Made by a program: the position numbers and the translations under genes
Shown here: positions 25,372-34,593 of the stretch, in pieces
Position numbering within the stretch: position 1 is the first letter of the stretch
Layout of the letters: each line of letters begins with the position of its first letter
DNA from: a virus
Reading direction: 5' to 3' (one strand)
Length of the DNA stretch: 56,640 nucleotides
IMG/VR virus record: IMGVR_UViG_3300008954_002004
Span: 1 to 56,640 of that record
Notes under the pieces: generated by a model
What the model was told of the DNA's origin: nothing
Databases searched by the model: none
Seen by the model: the letters and a program-made list of their open reading frames with translations, nothing else

Positions 25372-26448
25372 ATGAGTATTATGGGCCTATTAACTTCATT
25401 TCAAATACAAAAAGGTTTACCTTCAGTAAAAAAAGGTCTTGATCATGTCCATTGTTATAAACCAAGTAGAACAATATCAATTGACCCGCTTGGTTATTGC
25501 CGTTTATGTTCGTGCGGTTCTTTCTTACCATTTGATGTTGGTAATATACTAGATTTAAGTTCATTTGACGAAATATGGGAAACACCGCAAACCAAGGAAA
25601 TATTAAAAACTATTGAAAGAAGAACATATGATTATTGTGATACAGAAAGTTGTGGTCTAAGCAGGATGTCAAAATCAGAACCAAATTGGGGTGGCGTGAA
25701 CCTATATCCTTTAGTAAATTTTAAAGAAATACATATATTATTAGGAATAGATGATAGTTGTAACTTACAATGCCCTAGCTGTAGATTAGAAAAAAGAGAT
25801 TATAATAAACCAAAAACTGAACTAGAAAAAATTCAGTTTGCAACAATTATAAAATTAAATAATCATATAACATCACTTATTAACAATTATAATAAAGAAG
25901 CATTTATAACAGTTGGTTCGTCAGGAGATGCATTTTATAGTTTAGCAACAGTTAATATGATTACTAATTTAAAATATAACCCATTACATAGGTATCTATT
26001 TAAAACAAACGGTTTAAGTATGCGAGCGGTATTACCAAAAGTAAAAATATTACCATCAATTGACAGAATTGATATTAGCATTGATGGAGCAACTAAAGAA
26101 ACACATGAAAAGTTACGTGTAGGGAGTAATTGGGGGAAACTAATTGATAATATTAAATGGTTAATCAACTTACCTAATAGACCTAGAGTGGAGGCAAATT
26201 TTACAGTACAAAATGATAACTTTAAGGAAATTCCTTTATTTAAAGAAATAATGGAAGACGAATTAGGAATAGACGGGGTAACATATACATTATATCAACA
26301 ATGGCCACACATAACTAATGAAATATATAAGAAAAATGCTGTACATCTAGAGAATCACATAAATTATCAAGAATACCTTAATTTAATTACAGAATTTAGT
26401 AAGAAAATTAGCACTAATCAAATGTTGATTCTTAATCCTCTTGCGTAG
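25372..26448 (+). CDS. Radical SAM protein with divergent SAM-binding motif
   Basis: A 358-residue protein. The N-terminal Cys-rich region (HCYKPSRT, YCRLCSCGSF, YDYCDTESC) resembles a twitch-type cluster domain, then the core motif CNLQCPSC (Cys 130, 134, 137). The usual GGEP is replaced by VGSSGDAF, which is unusual. A DRIDISIDGATKETHEKLR segment matches the later core strands. It is the only plus-strand gene inside the minus-strand fibre block, consistent with a separate insertion. Its 3' end overlaps the opposite-strand zinc-ribbon gene by 17 bp. Confidence 0.82.
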   Translation: MSIMGLLTSFQIQKGLPSVKKGLDHVHCYKPSRTISIDPLGYCRLCSCGSFLPFDVGNILDLSSFDEIWETPQTKEILKTIERRTYDYCDTESCGLSRMSKSEPNWGGVNLYPLVNFKEIHILLGIDDSCNLQCPSCRLEKRDYNKPKTELEKIQFATIIKLNNHITSLINNYNKEAFITVGSSGDAFYSLATVNMITNLKYNPLHRYLFKTNGLSMRAVLPKVKILPSIDRIDISIDGATKETHEKLRVGSNWGKLIDNIKWLINLPNRPRVEANFTVQNDNFKEIPLFKEIMEDELGIDGVTYTLYQQWPHITNEIYKKNAVHLENHINYQEYLNLITEFSKKISTNQMLILNPLA

Positions 26449-26596
26449 TGTCTTTATAATTATTAATATGTCCGCACCAAGGACAATACCAATCTTTTTC
26501 TTTAAAGAATTTTTCCTTGCCGGATTCTGTAGCGATAGACCACCATGCTGAACATTCTTGACATGAGAAATGTACTAATAATTCGGTAGAAAACAT
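26432..26596 (-). CDS. Small zinc-ribbon protein (54 aa)
   Basis: ATG 26596 overlaps the upstream stop as TAATG and the frame runs to a TAA at 26432. The sequence has two CxxC pairs (FSCQECSAWW and WYCPWCGHIN) separated by about 27 residues, the classic zinc-ribbon layout. It overlaps the end of the convergent radical SAM gene by 17 bp. Likely a nucleic-acid or protein-binding accessory protein. Confidence 0.65.
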   Translation of the reverse strand: MFSTELLVHFSCQECSAWWSIATESGKEKFFKEKDWYCPWCGHINNYKDTTQED

Positions 26597-27039
26597 TACG
26601 CTATTACTACGCTATTACTTCCTATAATTGCCCAACCTGTTGATGTGTATAATAATGTAACAGTGTCACCAACAGCATTCATTGTAATAGTTGTACCACC
26701 GTGTAGAGCAGTGGGTGTAATAACAGCATTATTACCAGCAGTAAGCATTATTACAACTTTAAGTTGACCAATGCTACCATTAGCAAGTGTGAGTGCTAAT
26801 ACTCCACCAGCTGAGTTTACTGTAGTAACTGCTGTTGTTAAATTAATTGCTCCTGAAGCTGTTAATGCTTGTGGTGTGGAATCAAACGCCAACCAAGTAG
26901 GCATATTATTCATAAAATTAGCGACACTAACTTTTTTATTTACTGGAGTGCCTGCTGGATCATCTATAACGTGCAATAAATCTTCTGCCGCTATGCCTGT
27001 GCTCAAATCTGTTAGTTGAGTTATTTTCTTGTTTGCCAT
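26596..27039 (-). CDS. Small fibre or neck virion protein
   Basis: A 147-residue protein. The N-terminus [20 protein letters not shown], followed by [14 protein letters not shown], is a phage fibre-type start module, then a small beta domain with Thr/Val/Ala-rich strands and a C-terminal [17 protein letters not shown] precedes the ATG and a CATAAATA late-type octamer lies 22 nt upstream. It belongs to the fibre operon. Confidence 0.7.
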   Translation of the reverse strand: MANKKITQLTDLSTGIAAEDLLHVIDDPAGTPVNKKVSVANFMNNMPTWLAFDSTPQALTASGAINLTTAVTTVNSAGGVLALTLANGSIGQLKVVIMLTAGNNAVITPTALHGGTTITMNAVGDTVTLLYTSTGWAIIGSNSVVIA

Positions 27040-27060
27040 TTTTATTTAATCTCCAAATAC

Positions 27061-27068
27061 TATTTATG
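27061..27068 (-). promoter_or_regulatory. Late-type octamer CATAAATA
   Basis: Minus strand CATAAATA 21 nt before the ATG at 27039, overlapping the stop of the large fibre gene. One mismatch to TATAAATA. Confidence 0.4.
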
Positions 27069-30000
27069 TTGGTATTGTAACTATTTCAGTGCAAGCAACT
27101 GTAGGTAGTGTAAAGCTCCCAGCATTTGAAAATATATAGATATTCAAGTCACCAGTTAAGGCAAGTGTTTGTGCGTTGCCATTTGCATAGGTATCACTAG
27201 AATTCCCATACCACTGAGTATTATCACCTGTTTTCCCTGCTCGAGCAGCTGCCAAACTTGGAAACATCATTATTCGACCAGAGTTAGTTGCTATTCTATC
27301 AAATGTATAATAAAGGTCTGTATAATTTCCAGTCCCACTCCGGCCATCCCGGAATGTAAAGGCGGCATTGCCTGGAGAGTATATAGCAATTCTACTGGCG
27401 TATTGTGTGCCAGGACCACGCAACAGCATATATGCGGCCGCATCCCAACCAGAGTTAGTGTTACCAATATTAGTGCCAACAAAAGGTGAGTTAGCCTTTT
27501 GCCAACCCATAATTACTGTATCATCCTCTACCCAGCCTGTGCCATTTGGAGCAGGACCACTGCTTGCCGCTCCTCCCATATCCTCTAGTAGACCCCAAAA
27601 ATCTGGATAAACAATCAATCGTTTACCAACTGGCACAGTGCTATCTAGTTTAACCATTTCAGCTTGGTGGAGAATGCCATCATTACCATAATTCAAAACA
27701 TTTGTAAAACTTGGTGCAAAGTTAGATGAACCAACCTCCACATCACCACCACCAAAAAAGTTATCTGATAGATCAGTAGTATCAGTTCCTATTCCATGGG
27801 CCAGATATATTGCATTACCGTCACCATCAGTATCTTTAGTAGCAATAACTCGGTTATTAGTATGGTCATGTAAGTCTATCTTATTAGTACTTGAGTGATA
27901 TCTTAATTGTATCTGAGTAACGCCTTTATTAGGATCACTCCATCCAGTAGAAGCATCTACATAATCAGTATTGGATGTGTTAAATGTCATATTGTGAAGA
28001 TTATTGATCCGTTCTGCATTATTCATTCTAAACCCCCAATCCCAAAAAGACACAGTGGTTTCAACATTAGTTAGACCACTTACAGAATTAGATGACTTCC
28101 ATCCACCATTGAAAACTTGTTGCCCCGAATTAGGAGTTGTCCATCTCATATAGTTGCCGGGTACTAATCCTTGCCGATGTCGCACAACTGTATCAGTTTT
28201 TAGAGCAGTATTAGGTGTAGGTCTATCAAGCCTCCAATTGCCCCAAGGCTGTGGAAAGTTTGTTGGTGTATGTTTATATTCCCAACCGTAATATCTCAAC
28301 ATAGTAGTACCATCAAGAGTTTTATTATTACCAGAAATAGAAATACGAATCGCATTACCATCTTCAGCAACATTTGCTGTGGTAATAAGAGTTTCTACAC
28401 CAGTGGTATGTATATCGTACAACCTAAGTTTATTGTCGCCCTTAGTATATCTCAAAGCAAGCCATTTAGCATTACAAGTATAACCACTAGCATAATTAGT
28501 AGCAATATCAAAACCAACAACCTCGCCTACGCCAGCTCTTACTTTGGTACCATCAAGTGAAAAAGACTTGGTCCAAGTAGTATCACCAGCATCTCTCAAA
28601 CCAACATAAGTATTACCAGACCCACCTTGATTCTCTTGGAAAATAAGTTCTTGCCCAGGATACATCTTCTCACCCCAAATCAATCGAGAACTACCGGGCA
28701 AATCTGCAGATGTGTATCTCTGTCTAGGTTTGTATATGGATTCTGGGTGATAATACCATGCAGCTGCAAACGGTTCAAATGTCCAATTGTGTATCGTATA
28801 ATTATTAAACTGACTAATAGTAGCAGAAAAGAACATATGCAAAAATACAGTACTACCATCAAAGTTAGAATCTTTAGTAAATAACACCTCTTCATTATCT
28901 TCATCATACAAGTCAAAAGAATTATCCAAATGATATCTAAAAGATACTTTACCTCCACCCATAATATCTGTAAAATCATTTGAACCACTAGAGTCATCCC
29001 ACCGAGTTGCTTTTGTATTAACAGTAAAACCTGATTTTTCATAAAATCTTTCAGTTGATGCACATTGTAATACCGCAGTAGATTCATTTTCAACATTAAC
29101 TTGCCCTGTTGAGGTACCACTATAATTAAAACCTAAAAAATGGCCCAACCAGGACGCTGGTGTAGTGGTAACCATCTTTTCACCAGGATGTAATCCAACA
29201 TTATGTTTTATAACTGTATCTTGTAAACCACCATCACGCCAAGTTGTATCAGCACCAGCATTAGCTTGAGCAATAATATTCCACGTTTGTTCTCTATCTG
29301 TAAAAGTAGGCAACACTCCATTAGTTGGAAGAGCACAAGATATAATTACAGGGTTACCATCTTCAGCGACTGATGCTGTAGTGATAAGATTCCAATAGTC
29401 ACCAGTTACTTCCCATAACTTTAATTTGTTTGTATCGTAATCATATTGTAAAACTAACTTTGAGCTACCTTGAGTGAGGGAGTAATCAGCAGTATGGTCA
29501 AAACCCTTACTATGATAATCACCAGTACCATGATTTAATTGGGCATTGGCTCGTGAAAGCATTTTGGTCCAAAGGGCTCTTGCGCCCGCATTCGCGGGTG
29601 TATATGAAGTTGAACCGCCCCATATACCAAAATAGTTTGCCACACTGTTTGTACTGTGGTCAAAAGTAAACTCACGTCCTCTCTTTAGTGTTATTCCAAA
29701 GTAATATGGATTGCTCGTTCCTGGCGGCTGTGTTCCTGAAACTTGAGAACCTGCCGTAGAACTACCTGTGCCTGGACTTGCATATGTTTGATACCAATTT
29801 GGCAAACCTATGGTTGCTTCTGTACCATTTACCATTTTAGTTGCATCAATTGTTACTGTTGATGAATCATTTAATGTCAAAACTAAATTAGTACCAGATA
29901 CAGCACCACTTGTAACAGGATTTCCTGTTCCGCCAACACTTCTAGCATCAATATCTGTAATTGTGCCGTCTGCGTGAGTTAAAATAATTGTGTCACTACC

Positions 30001-30447
30001 ACTTTCTAAAATAAATGTATTACTCGACTCATCTAATATATTACTTGCTGTGCCATCAGTGCCTTTTTCAATACCAATACAAAGATTACCAATAGTTCCA
30101 GATTCAAGTGGAGATAATGCTCTAACAAGACCAGTACCAAGAATTTCATTAAGTGCTGTAACAACACTTGCTTCAGAAGTATGACCTCCTACTTGCTCAT
30201 CACTACCTGATATTTTTCGATCTGAATCAAAAGAGCGTGTCCAAAAATCTGTATGCGTAATATTTTTTAATTCAAAAAAGTCTGATCCGCGGGAATCTGT
30301 TTCAACCAAATTTTTAATATTAATAGTACCATTACCATTGCCAATAGCAAGACATTCACCAAGTGGTTGTCTTCCTACTCGCCTGGCGGCTCTACCAAAT
30401 ACAACTTTGGTGTCATTTTTAGTTCGTCTTATAATATATCTTGCCAT
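27064..30447 (-). CDS. Large tail-fibre/adhesin with repeated lectin-like domains
   Basis: A 1127-residue protein, the largest in the window. After a basic start (MARYIIRRTKNDTKVVFGRA) and a fibre base to about residue 200, four or five copies of a 160-200-residue domain follow. Each carries a strand like KLVLQYDYDTNKLKLWEV, WLALRYTKGDNKLRLYDI, QIQLRYHSSTNKIDLHDH or VSFRYHLDNSFDLYDE, then a DGNxIxI stretch. Opening pieces also repeat (TVIKHNVGLHPGEKM, TVVRHRQGLVPGNYM). The pattern fits jelly-roll lectin-like domains that bind host glycans. AGGA lies 7 nt before the ATG. Confidence 0.75.
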   Translation of the reverse strand: MARYIIRRTKNDTKVVFGRAARRVGRQPLGECLAIGNGNGTINIKNLVETDSRGSDFFELKNITHTDFWTRSFDSDRKISGSDEQVGGHTSEASVVTALNEILGTGLVRALSPLESGTIGNLCIGIEKGTDGTASNILDESSNTFILESGSDTIILTHADGTITDIDARSVGGTGNPVTSGAVSGTNLVLTLNDSSTVTIDATKMVNGTEATIGLPNWYQTYASPGTGSSTAGSQVSGTQPPGTSNPYYFGITLKRGREFTFDHSTNSVANYFGIWGGSTSYTPANAGARALWTKMLSRANAQLNHGTGDYHSKGFDHTADYSLTQGSSKLVLQYDYDTNKLKLWEVTGDYWNLITTASVAEDGNPVIISCALPTNGVLPTFTDREQTWNIIAQANAGADTTWRDGGLQDTVIKHNVGLHPGEKMVTTTPASWLGHFLGFNYSGTSTGQVNVENESTAVLQCASTERFYEKSGFTVNTKATRWDDSSGSNDFTDIMGGGKVSFRYHLDNSFDLYDEDNEEVLFTKDSNFDGSTVFLHMFFSATISQFNNYTIHNWTFEPFAAAWYYHPESIYKPRQRYTSADLPGSSRLIWGEKMYPGQELIFQENQGGSGNTYVGLRDAGDTTWTKSFSLDGTKVRAGVGEVVGFDIATNYASGYTCNAKWLALRYTKGDNKLRLYDIHTTGVETLITTANVAEDGNAIRISISGNNKTLDGTTMLRYYGWEYKHTPTNFPQPWGNWRLDRPTPNTALKTDTVVRHRQGLVPGNYMRWTTPNSGQQVFNGGWKSSNSVSGLTNVETTVSFWDWGFRMNNAERINNLHNMTFNTSNTDYVDASTGWSDPNKGVTQIQLRYHSSTNKIDLHDHTNNRVIATKDTDGDGNAIYLAHGIGTDTTDLSDNFFGGGDVEVGSSNFAPSFTNVLNYGNDGILHQAEMVKLDSTVPVGKRLIVYPDFWGLLEDMGGAASSGPAPNGTGWVEDDTVIMGWQKANSPFVGTNIGNTNSGWDAAAYMLLRGPGTQYASRIAIYSPGNAAFTFRDGRSGTGNYTDLYYTFDRIATNSGRIMMFPSLAAARAGKTGDNTQWYGNSSDTYANGNAQTLALTGDLNIYIFSNAGSFTLPTVACTEIVTIPT

Positions 30448-30450
30448 AAC

Positions 30451-30978
30451 TTATCCTGCTACAATTATTAATATACTACTGTCTGTTATAGATGCGGCAT
30501 TTGTACAATTTACTTCTATTTCTCCATATCCTCTTTGTGATGAGGCATCACCAACATATAATGGAAAGGCAAATGTTTTATTATACAATATTCCTGCACC
30601 ATCATGTAATATATGGTTAGGTGCTTCCTGTTGAAATGTGTAATCAACTGTAGACTCGTCTGATTCTAGTGCAGTATAATTTAATCTTAATCCTAGTACA
30701 GCATTATTAGCAACAGGGGTTGCTTTTATTTTAACACGTAGCATAATATTACAAGAAGTTGGTAATTGATCAAGTCTAAGCCTACTAGTACTTGTATCCC
30801 ACAATCTTGTTACACCTGCTGGATTAAATGATGTTTTGGATGAGGAACTCCCGCCATTACAGGTTATTTTAGTCCAAGTATCTTCAACAAGCGTGATAGG
30901 AGAGCTAACAAGTGCATTATCATTACGATATTCCCAACCTTCTAATCCTCTGGGTTTATGATCTCTGAGTTTAGCCAT
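30451..30978 (-). CDS. Virion structural protein
   Basis: ATG 30978 (MAKLRDHKPRGLEGWEY) follows GGAG at 5 nt; extensions to 31014 lie inside the previous gene. A 175-residue, beta-rich protein (TWTKITCNGGSSSSK, LRLDQLPTSCNIMLRV) with a C-terminal SSILIIVAG strand typical of fibre-tip or collar subunits. No catalytic motif. It overlaps the upstream fibre gene by 8 bp, so it may be its chaperone or tip partner. Confidence 0.65.
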   Translation of the reverse strand: MAKLRDHKPRGLEGWEYRNDNALVSSPITLVEDTWTKITCNGGSSSSKTSFNPAGVTRLWDTSTSRLRLDQLPTSCNIMLRVKIKATPVANNAVLGLRLNYTALESDESTVDYTFQQEAPNHILHDGAGILYNKTFAFPLYVGDASSQRGYGEIEVNCTNAASITDSSILIIVAG

Positions 30979-32521
30979 AAGTTCTCCATGTGGCGCCATT
31001 ATATACAATGCCAACTGAGTCGTTATTTACTGTTACTAATAAATCACTTGCCGCTCCCATAATGGTTTTACCATTACGAGCAAGTGTTAAATTATTTGTT
31101 GCAAATGCTCCACCGGCATCTATAAAGAAAATAGCATCACCTGCGTTTGGAGCTGCTGGTAATGTACACGTTACTGCGGCGGATGAAGTGTCTACAGCAT
31201 ATCTGCCACCTGCAACAACTGTTGTGGCTGATGTTATAACAGCAAATCCTGCTTCACCCGTTGCTATAGATCTTACTTCAATATTATTCGTGCCTGTTGG
31301 AGGGGGAGCAGTAAATGTTATAACTTGCCCACTAATACTATAAGCACCTACAGGTCTCTGCACAAGGCCACCAATACTAATAATGCAGTTGGTATTAGTA
31401 ATACCAGTTGCTGAAGCAGTAAAGGCAGTCTGTACACCATTGCCACTAAAACTTTGTGTTGATATTGCTACACCGCCGCCACCTAATACTTGAGCAACAT
31501 TCTTCCATTTACTTGTACTTGAGTCATATCGTAATGTTTCATTATTTGCTACACTTGCAATAGTAACGTCATTTAATGTATTAATACTTGATGCGGCAAT
31601 ACGAGCATCTGCTCTTGCATCTGCTCTAGCATTAGTATAATATAAATTAGTATTTTCTGGAACAATACTACTGTCTAATACTACATCAACCCAAGCACTA
31701 CCATTATGTCTTAAAATATCACCACTTGCGGCAGAAGTAATAGTAGTATCTGTTAATTCAGCAATAGAATCTATGTCATCTGCAATCTGAAATCGACTAT
31801 TGCCTGCATGATATTTTAAAATTTTATTTGCGGCAACACCTGTTATATCAACATTACTTAATGCACCAATACTTGCGGCTGTTATACGTGCATCTGCTCT
31901 TGCATTTGTATAATATAAATTGGTGCTTTCTGCTACTGCGGCAGTATTGAGTGTTTGGAAGGATTTGTCACCTCTCCAATATTGTGCTGTAGAGCCTGCT
32001 GTAATTGTTGGCTCTTTGCCTGCTAATGCAGTTGTTATTGTCCCTGCATAACTAGCATCATCAGAAATTGCGGCAGCTAATTCATTTAATGTATTCAATG
32101 CGCCAGGGGCACCATCAACTAAGGCATTAATCTGTAATGTAACTCTAGCATCTGCTCTTGCATCTGTGTAATATAAGTTAGTTCCTTCATTAACATTAGT
32201 TGTAGATAAGGTAGTGTTTACAAATTTAGTACCATTATGTCTTAATACTTCACCTGTAGCAGGTGATGCAACTGTAACATCATTTAAATCTGTTAAATTA
32301 GATGCATAAACTAATGATGATGGTTGAAACTTACCAGTTGTACTATTGTATGCTAATACTTTACCATTTGATACACCGGTGGTATCTACATTTGATAGTT
32401 GGTTAATATCTAAGTTATATGCTTCTGTAAAATTATCATTAACTTTATCAAATGCGGCTCTCAGCGTGTCGCCAGTGCCATCATTTGCTAACGCACCAAT
32501 GTTGATTACTTGTTTTGCCAT
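30971..32521 (-). CDS. Tail-fibre-like protein with NLYYTxARADAR repeats
   Basis: ATG 32521 (MAKQVINIGALANDGTGD) lies 5 nt after an AATAAATA octamer; the 32527 ATG is part of that octamer. The N-terminal module ANDGTGDTLRAAFDKVNDNF is shared with the small virion protein at 25032. Three NLYYTxARADAR units (about residues 120, 205, 290) alternate with LNDVTIxS(V)/LxHNG beta turns. The last 150 residues form a distinct beta domain. This is a common marine phage fibre architecture. Confidence 0.75.
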   Translation of the reverse strand: MAKQVINIGALANDGTGDTLRAAFDKVNDNFTEAYNLDINQLSNVDTTGVSNGKVLAYNSTTGKFQPSSLVYASNLTDLNDVTVASPATGEVLRHNGTKFVNTTLSTTNVNEGTNLYYTDARADARVTLQINALVDGAPGALNTLNELAAAISDDASYAGTITTALAGKEPTITAGSTAQYWRGDKSFQTLNTAAVAESTNLYYTNARADARITAASIGALSNVDITGVAANKILKYHAGNSRFQIADDIDSIAELTDTTITSAASGDILRHNGSAWVDVVLDSSIVPENTNLYYTNARADARADARIAASSINTLNDVTIASVANNETLRYDSSTSKWKNVAQVLGGGGVAISTQSFSGNGVQTAFTASATGITNTNCIISIGGLVQRPVGAYSISGQVITFTAPPPTGTNNIEVRSIATGEAGFAVITSATTVVAGGRYAVDTSSAAVTCTLPAAPNAGDAIFFIDAGGAFATNNLTLARNGKTIMGAASDLLVTVNNDSVGIVYNGATWRTYG

Positions 32522-32526
32522 ACTCA

Positions 32527-32534
32527 TATTTATT
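32527..32534 (-). promoter_or_regulatory. Late-type octamer AATAAATA, 5 nt from ATG
   Basis: Minus strand AATAAATA-TGAGT-ATG (32521). The octamer overlaps an alternative ATG at 32527, so a transcript starting here would carry only the inner ATG at its 5' end. Confidence 0.55.
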
Positions 32535-32589
32535 AAGAAATAGTTTATATACTAAACCACGTACTTTAAGATCTATACAATTTACCTTA

Positions 32590-32597
32590 AATAAATA
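32590..32597 (+). promoter_or_regulatory. Late-type octamer AATAAATA
   Basis: Plus strand AATAAATA, 17 nt before the ATG at 32615, with GGGAGC in between. Drives the plus-strand operon 32615-36490. Confidence 0.5.
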
Positions 32598-32614
32598 AAG
32601 AACGGGAGCTTTTT

Positions 32615-33805
32615 ATGTTGTTACGCACCATCACTAATTCGATTATCGGAGCAAGTTTGTTATTTTTTGGTTCCGTATCTAATGCTGGCGATACTAAGGG
32701 AACTACTTGGTCCTGGGCAGCCAATACTAACGTAACTTCACAATATACTCAAACAACTGAACAATTAGTACCACAAGTAATTCCTAGTGTAGTAATAATA
32801 ACAGCAATGAATGTTGAAGAACCTGCACCAAGTACCATAACAGAACCTCCACCTAGACCAGAAGAAGAAGCTCCTAAAGATAATAACTCAGTAGAAGATT
32901 TTCTAGAAGAAGGATCACTTAAATTTGTACAAATAGACAATCATTTAGCACCTATAGGGCAAGGAACTGGATTTTTTGTTGGTAAAAATCTTATTTTAAC
33001 AAATCACCACGTTATTGAAAAAGGCATGCAGGATGAATATATTATTCAATTATGGTCACATAGATATAAATGGTATAAAGCAAGAGTTATAGCAGCTGAT
33101 GAAAAAACAGATCTTGCCATACTAGAAATTACTAATCCTGATAAAAATTCTAATGCGATTAAACCATTAAAATTTGCTGATATTGATAGTTGGACACTAG
33201 GTGAAAAACTATTTGCTATTGGACACCCACATGGTTTATATTGGACAGTAACTGAAGGCGTATTAAGCCATCCACATAGACGTATTTCTACCCCATGGCA
33301 ATGGTTAATCCAAACTGATACTTCAGTAAATCCAGGCAACAGCGGTGGTCCGTTGTTTAATATGCGTGGAGAAGTTGTTGGTGTTAATGTATTATTACTT
33401 GGTAGAACAGAAGAAGGCAATCCTGTAGATTCAGGTCTTAATTTCGCAGTTAGAAGTGATTTAGCGGCACATGTTACTGAAGAATTACGTGTACATAAAC
33501 GTGTAAGACGGCCACGCATTGGTATGTCTGTAAGAAACAGATCAGGTGATGATCTAGGTATTATTGTTGATGAATTATCAGAAGATTCTCCAGCAAGTCG
33601 TTCAGATTTACTACCAGAAGACATTATTACACATGTTGATGGAGAGGAAATTAATACAACATATGACTTTTTTGTTTGGTTTACTAATAAAATGCCAGGT
33701 GATAAAATTATATTCAAAGTAGAACGCACAACTGAAAACATAGACGGCCCACAAGCATTTTCATTAAATATTACTGTACTATTAGAAGAATTACAAGAAG
33801 AATAA
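32615..33805 (+). CDS. HtrA/DegP-like serine protease with one PDZ domain
   Basis: A 396-residue protein with a signal peptide (residues 1-24), a Pro/Glu-rich linker (about 65-100), a trypsin-like domain with the catalytic triad His132 (LTNHHVIEKG), Asp166 (TDLAILEI) and Ser243 (NPGNSGGPLF), and one PDZ domain (about 300-395, LGIIVDELSEDSPASRSDLL). DegP has two PDZ domains; DegS-like enzymes have one. It should act in the periplasm, degrading or folding envelope proteins, perhaps phage-exported ones or host defences. GGGAGC lies 5 nt before the ATG. Confidence 0.9.
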   Translation: MLLRTITNSIIGASLLFFGSVSNAGDTKGTTWSWAANTNVTSQYTQTTEQLVPQVIPSVVIITAMNVEEPAPSTITEPPPRPEEEAPKDNNSVEDFLEEGSLKFVQIDNHLAPIGQGTGFFVGKNLILTNHHVIEKGMQDEYIIQLWSHRYKWYKARVIAADEKTDLAILEITNPDKNSNAIKPLKFADIDSWTLGEKLFAIGHPHGLYWTVTEGVLSHPHRRISTPWQWLIQTDTSVNPGNSGGPLFNMRGEVVGVNVLLLGRTEEGNPVDSGLNFAVRSDLAAHVTEELRVHKRVRRPRIGMSVRNRSGDDLGIIVDELSEDSPASRSDLLPEDIITHVDGEEINTTYDFFVWFTNKMPGDKIIFKVERTTENIDGPQAFSLNITVLLEELQEE

Positions 33806-33822
33806 TTTTATAGGATTTTACT

Positions 33823-34581
33823 ATGAATCCTACTGGCAGAGAATATCAAGGACAATATAATGAAGATGAAGAAGAGCATGGCATTGGTGTCTACAAAACA
33901 CTCCCTTATTTTAATCCAAAAACAAAATTATATGAAGCAGGACATACTTACGCCGGTCAATTTAATCACAATAAAGTAGAAGGAGTTGGTGTAAAAGTAT
34001 ATAATGTTTTTAATAGTGAAAACGAAATATATTGTGGTGAATATAAAAATAATGAACGCAATGGTATAGGATATACTAAATTCGTAACTGGCGGAGTGTT
34101 CATAGGAGAACACAAAAATCACATTATTGATGGATTTGGTGTTTTTATTACTTGGGAAGGATTAAAATTTATTGGGCATTGCTATAATTCTGGCACTACA
34201 TCAAATGGAAAATGGTACGACAAAAACGATAATGAAATAGATATAATAAAATTAGGCTACACTCCTACCGGATGTAAATATAGTAAAGATACTAAAATAT
34301 GGCCAACTGGTGCAAAATATACAGGCACAATGCGTAAGGGTAAGCCACATGGATTAGGTACTAAAATTTGGGAAAATGGAACTACATATACTGGATTTTG
34401 GCAAAATGGTAAGCAAGAAGGACAGGGCACTATGACTTATCAATATGGTGACACGTACGTCGGTGAATGGAAGACTGGTTACAAGCATGGTCAAGGCACA
34501 TATACAAGTACTGATGGCAGAACATTTATCGGAGAATTTAAAAATAATCATGAATGGAATGGCAATATATACCGCAAATAG
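33823..34581 (+). CDS. MORN-repeat protein
   Basis: A 252-residue protein with about eight MORN units (YxGxFxxxxxxGxGxxx), for example TYAGQFNHNKVEGVGVKVY, YTGTMRKGKPHGLGTKIW, YTGFWQNGKQEGQGTMTY and YVGEWKTGYKHGQGTYTS. MORN arrays form open beta hairpin sheets that bind membranes or proteins. There is no signal peptide, so it is cytoplasmic. It sits 17 bp after the protease. AGGA lies about 8 nt before the ATG. Confidence 0.88.
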   Translation: MNPTGREYQGQYNEDEEEHGIGVYKTLPYFNPKTKLYEAGHTYAGQFNHNKVEGVGVKVYNVFNSENEIYCGEYKNNERNGIGYTKFVTGGVFIGEHKNHIIDGFGVFITWEGLKFIGHCYNSGTTSNGKWYDKNDNEIDIIKLGYTPTGCKYSKDTKIWPTGAKYTGTMRKGKPHGLGTKIWENGTTYTGFWQNGKQEGQGTMTYQYGDTYVGEWKTGYKHGQGTYTSTDGRTFIGEFKNNHEWNGNIYRK

Positions 34582-34593
34582 AAGAATAATTTT

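Noticed and set aside
28680-29120. 146-aa minus-strand frame
   Set aside because: Out-of-frame shadow of the large fibre gene; no start signal.
33046-33741. 231-aa minus-strand frame
   Set aside because: Shadow of the HtrA-like protease; no ribosome site and no family features.
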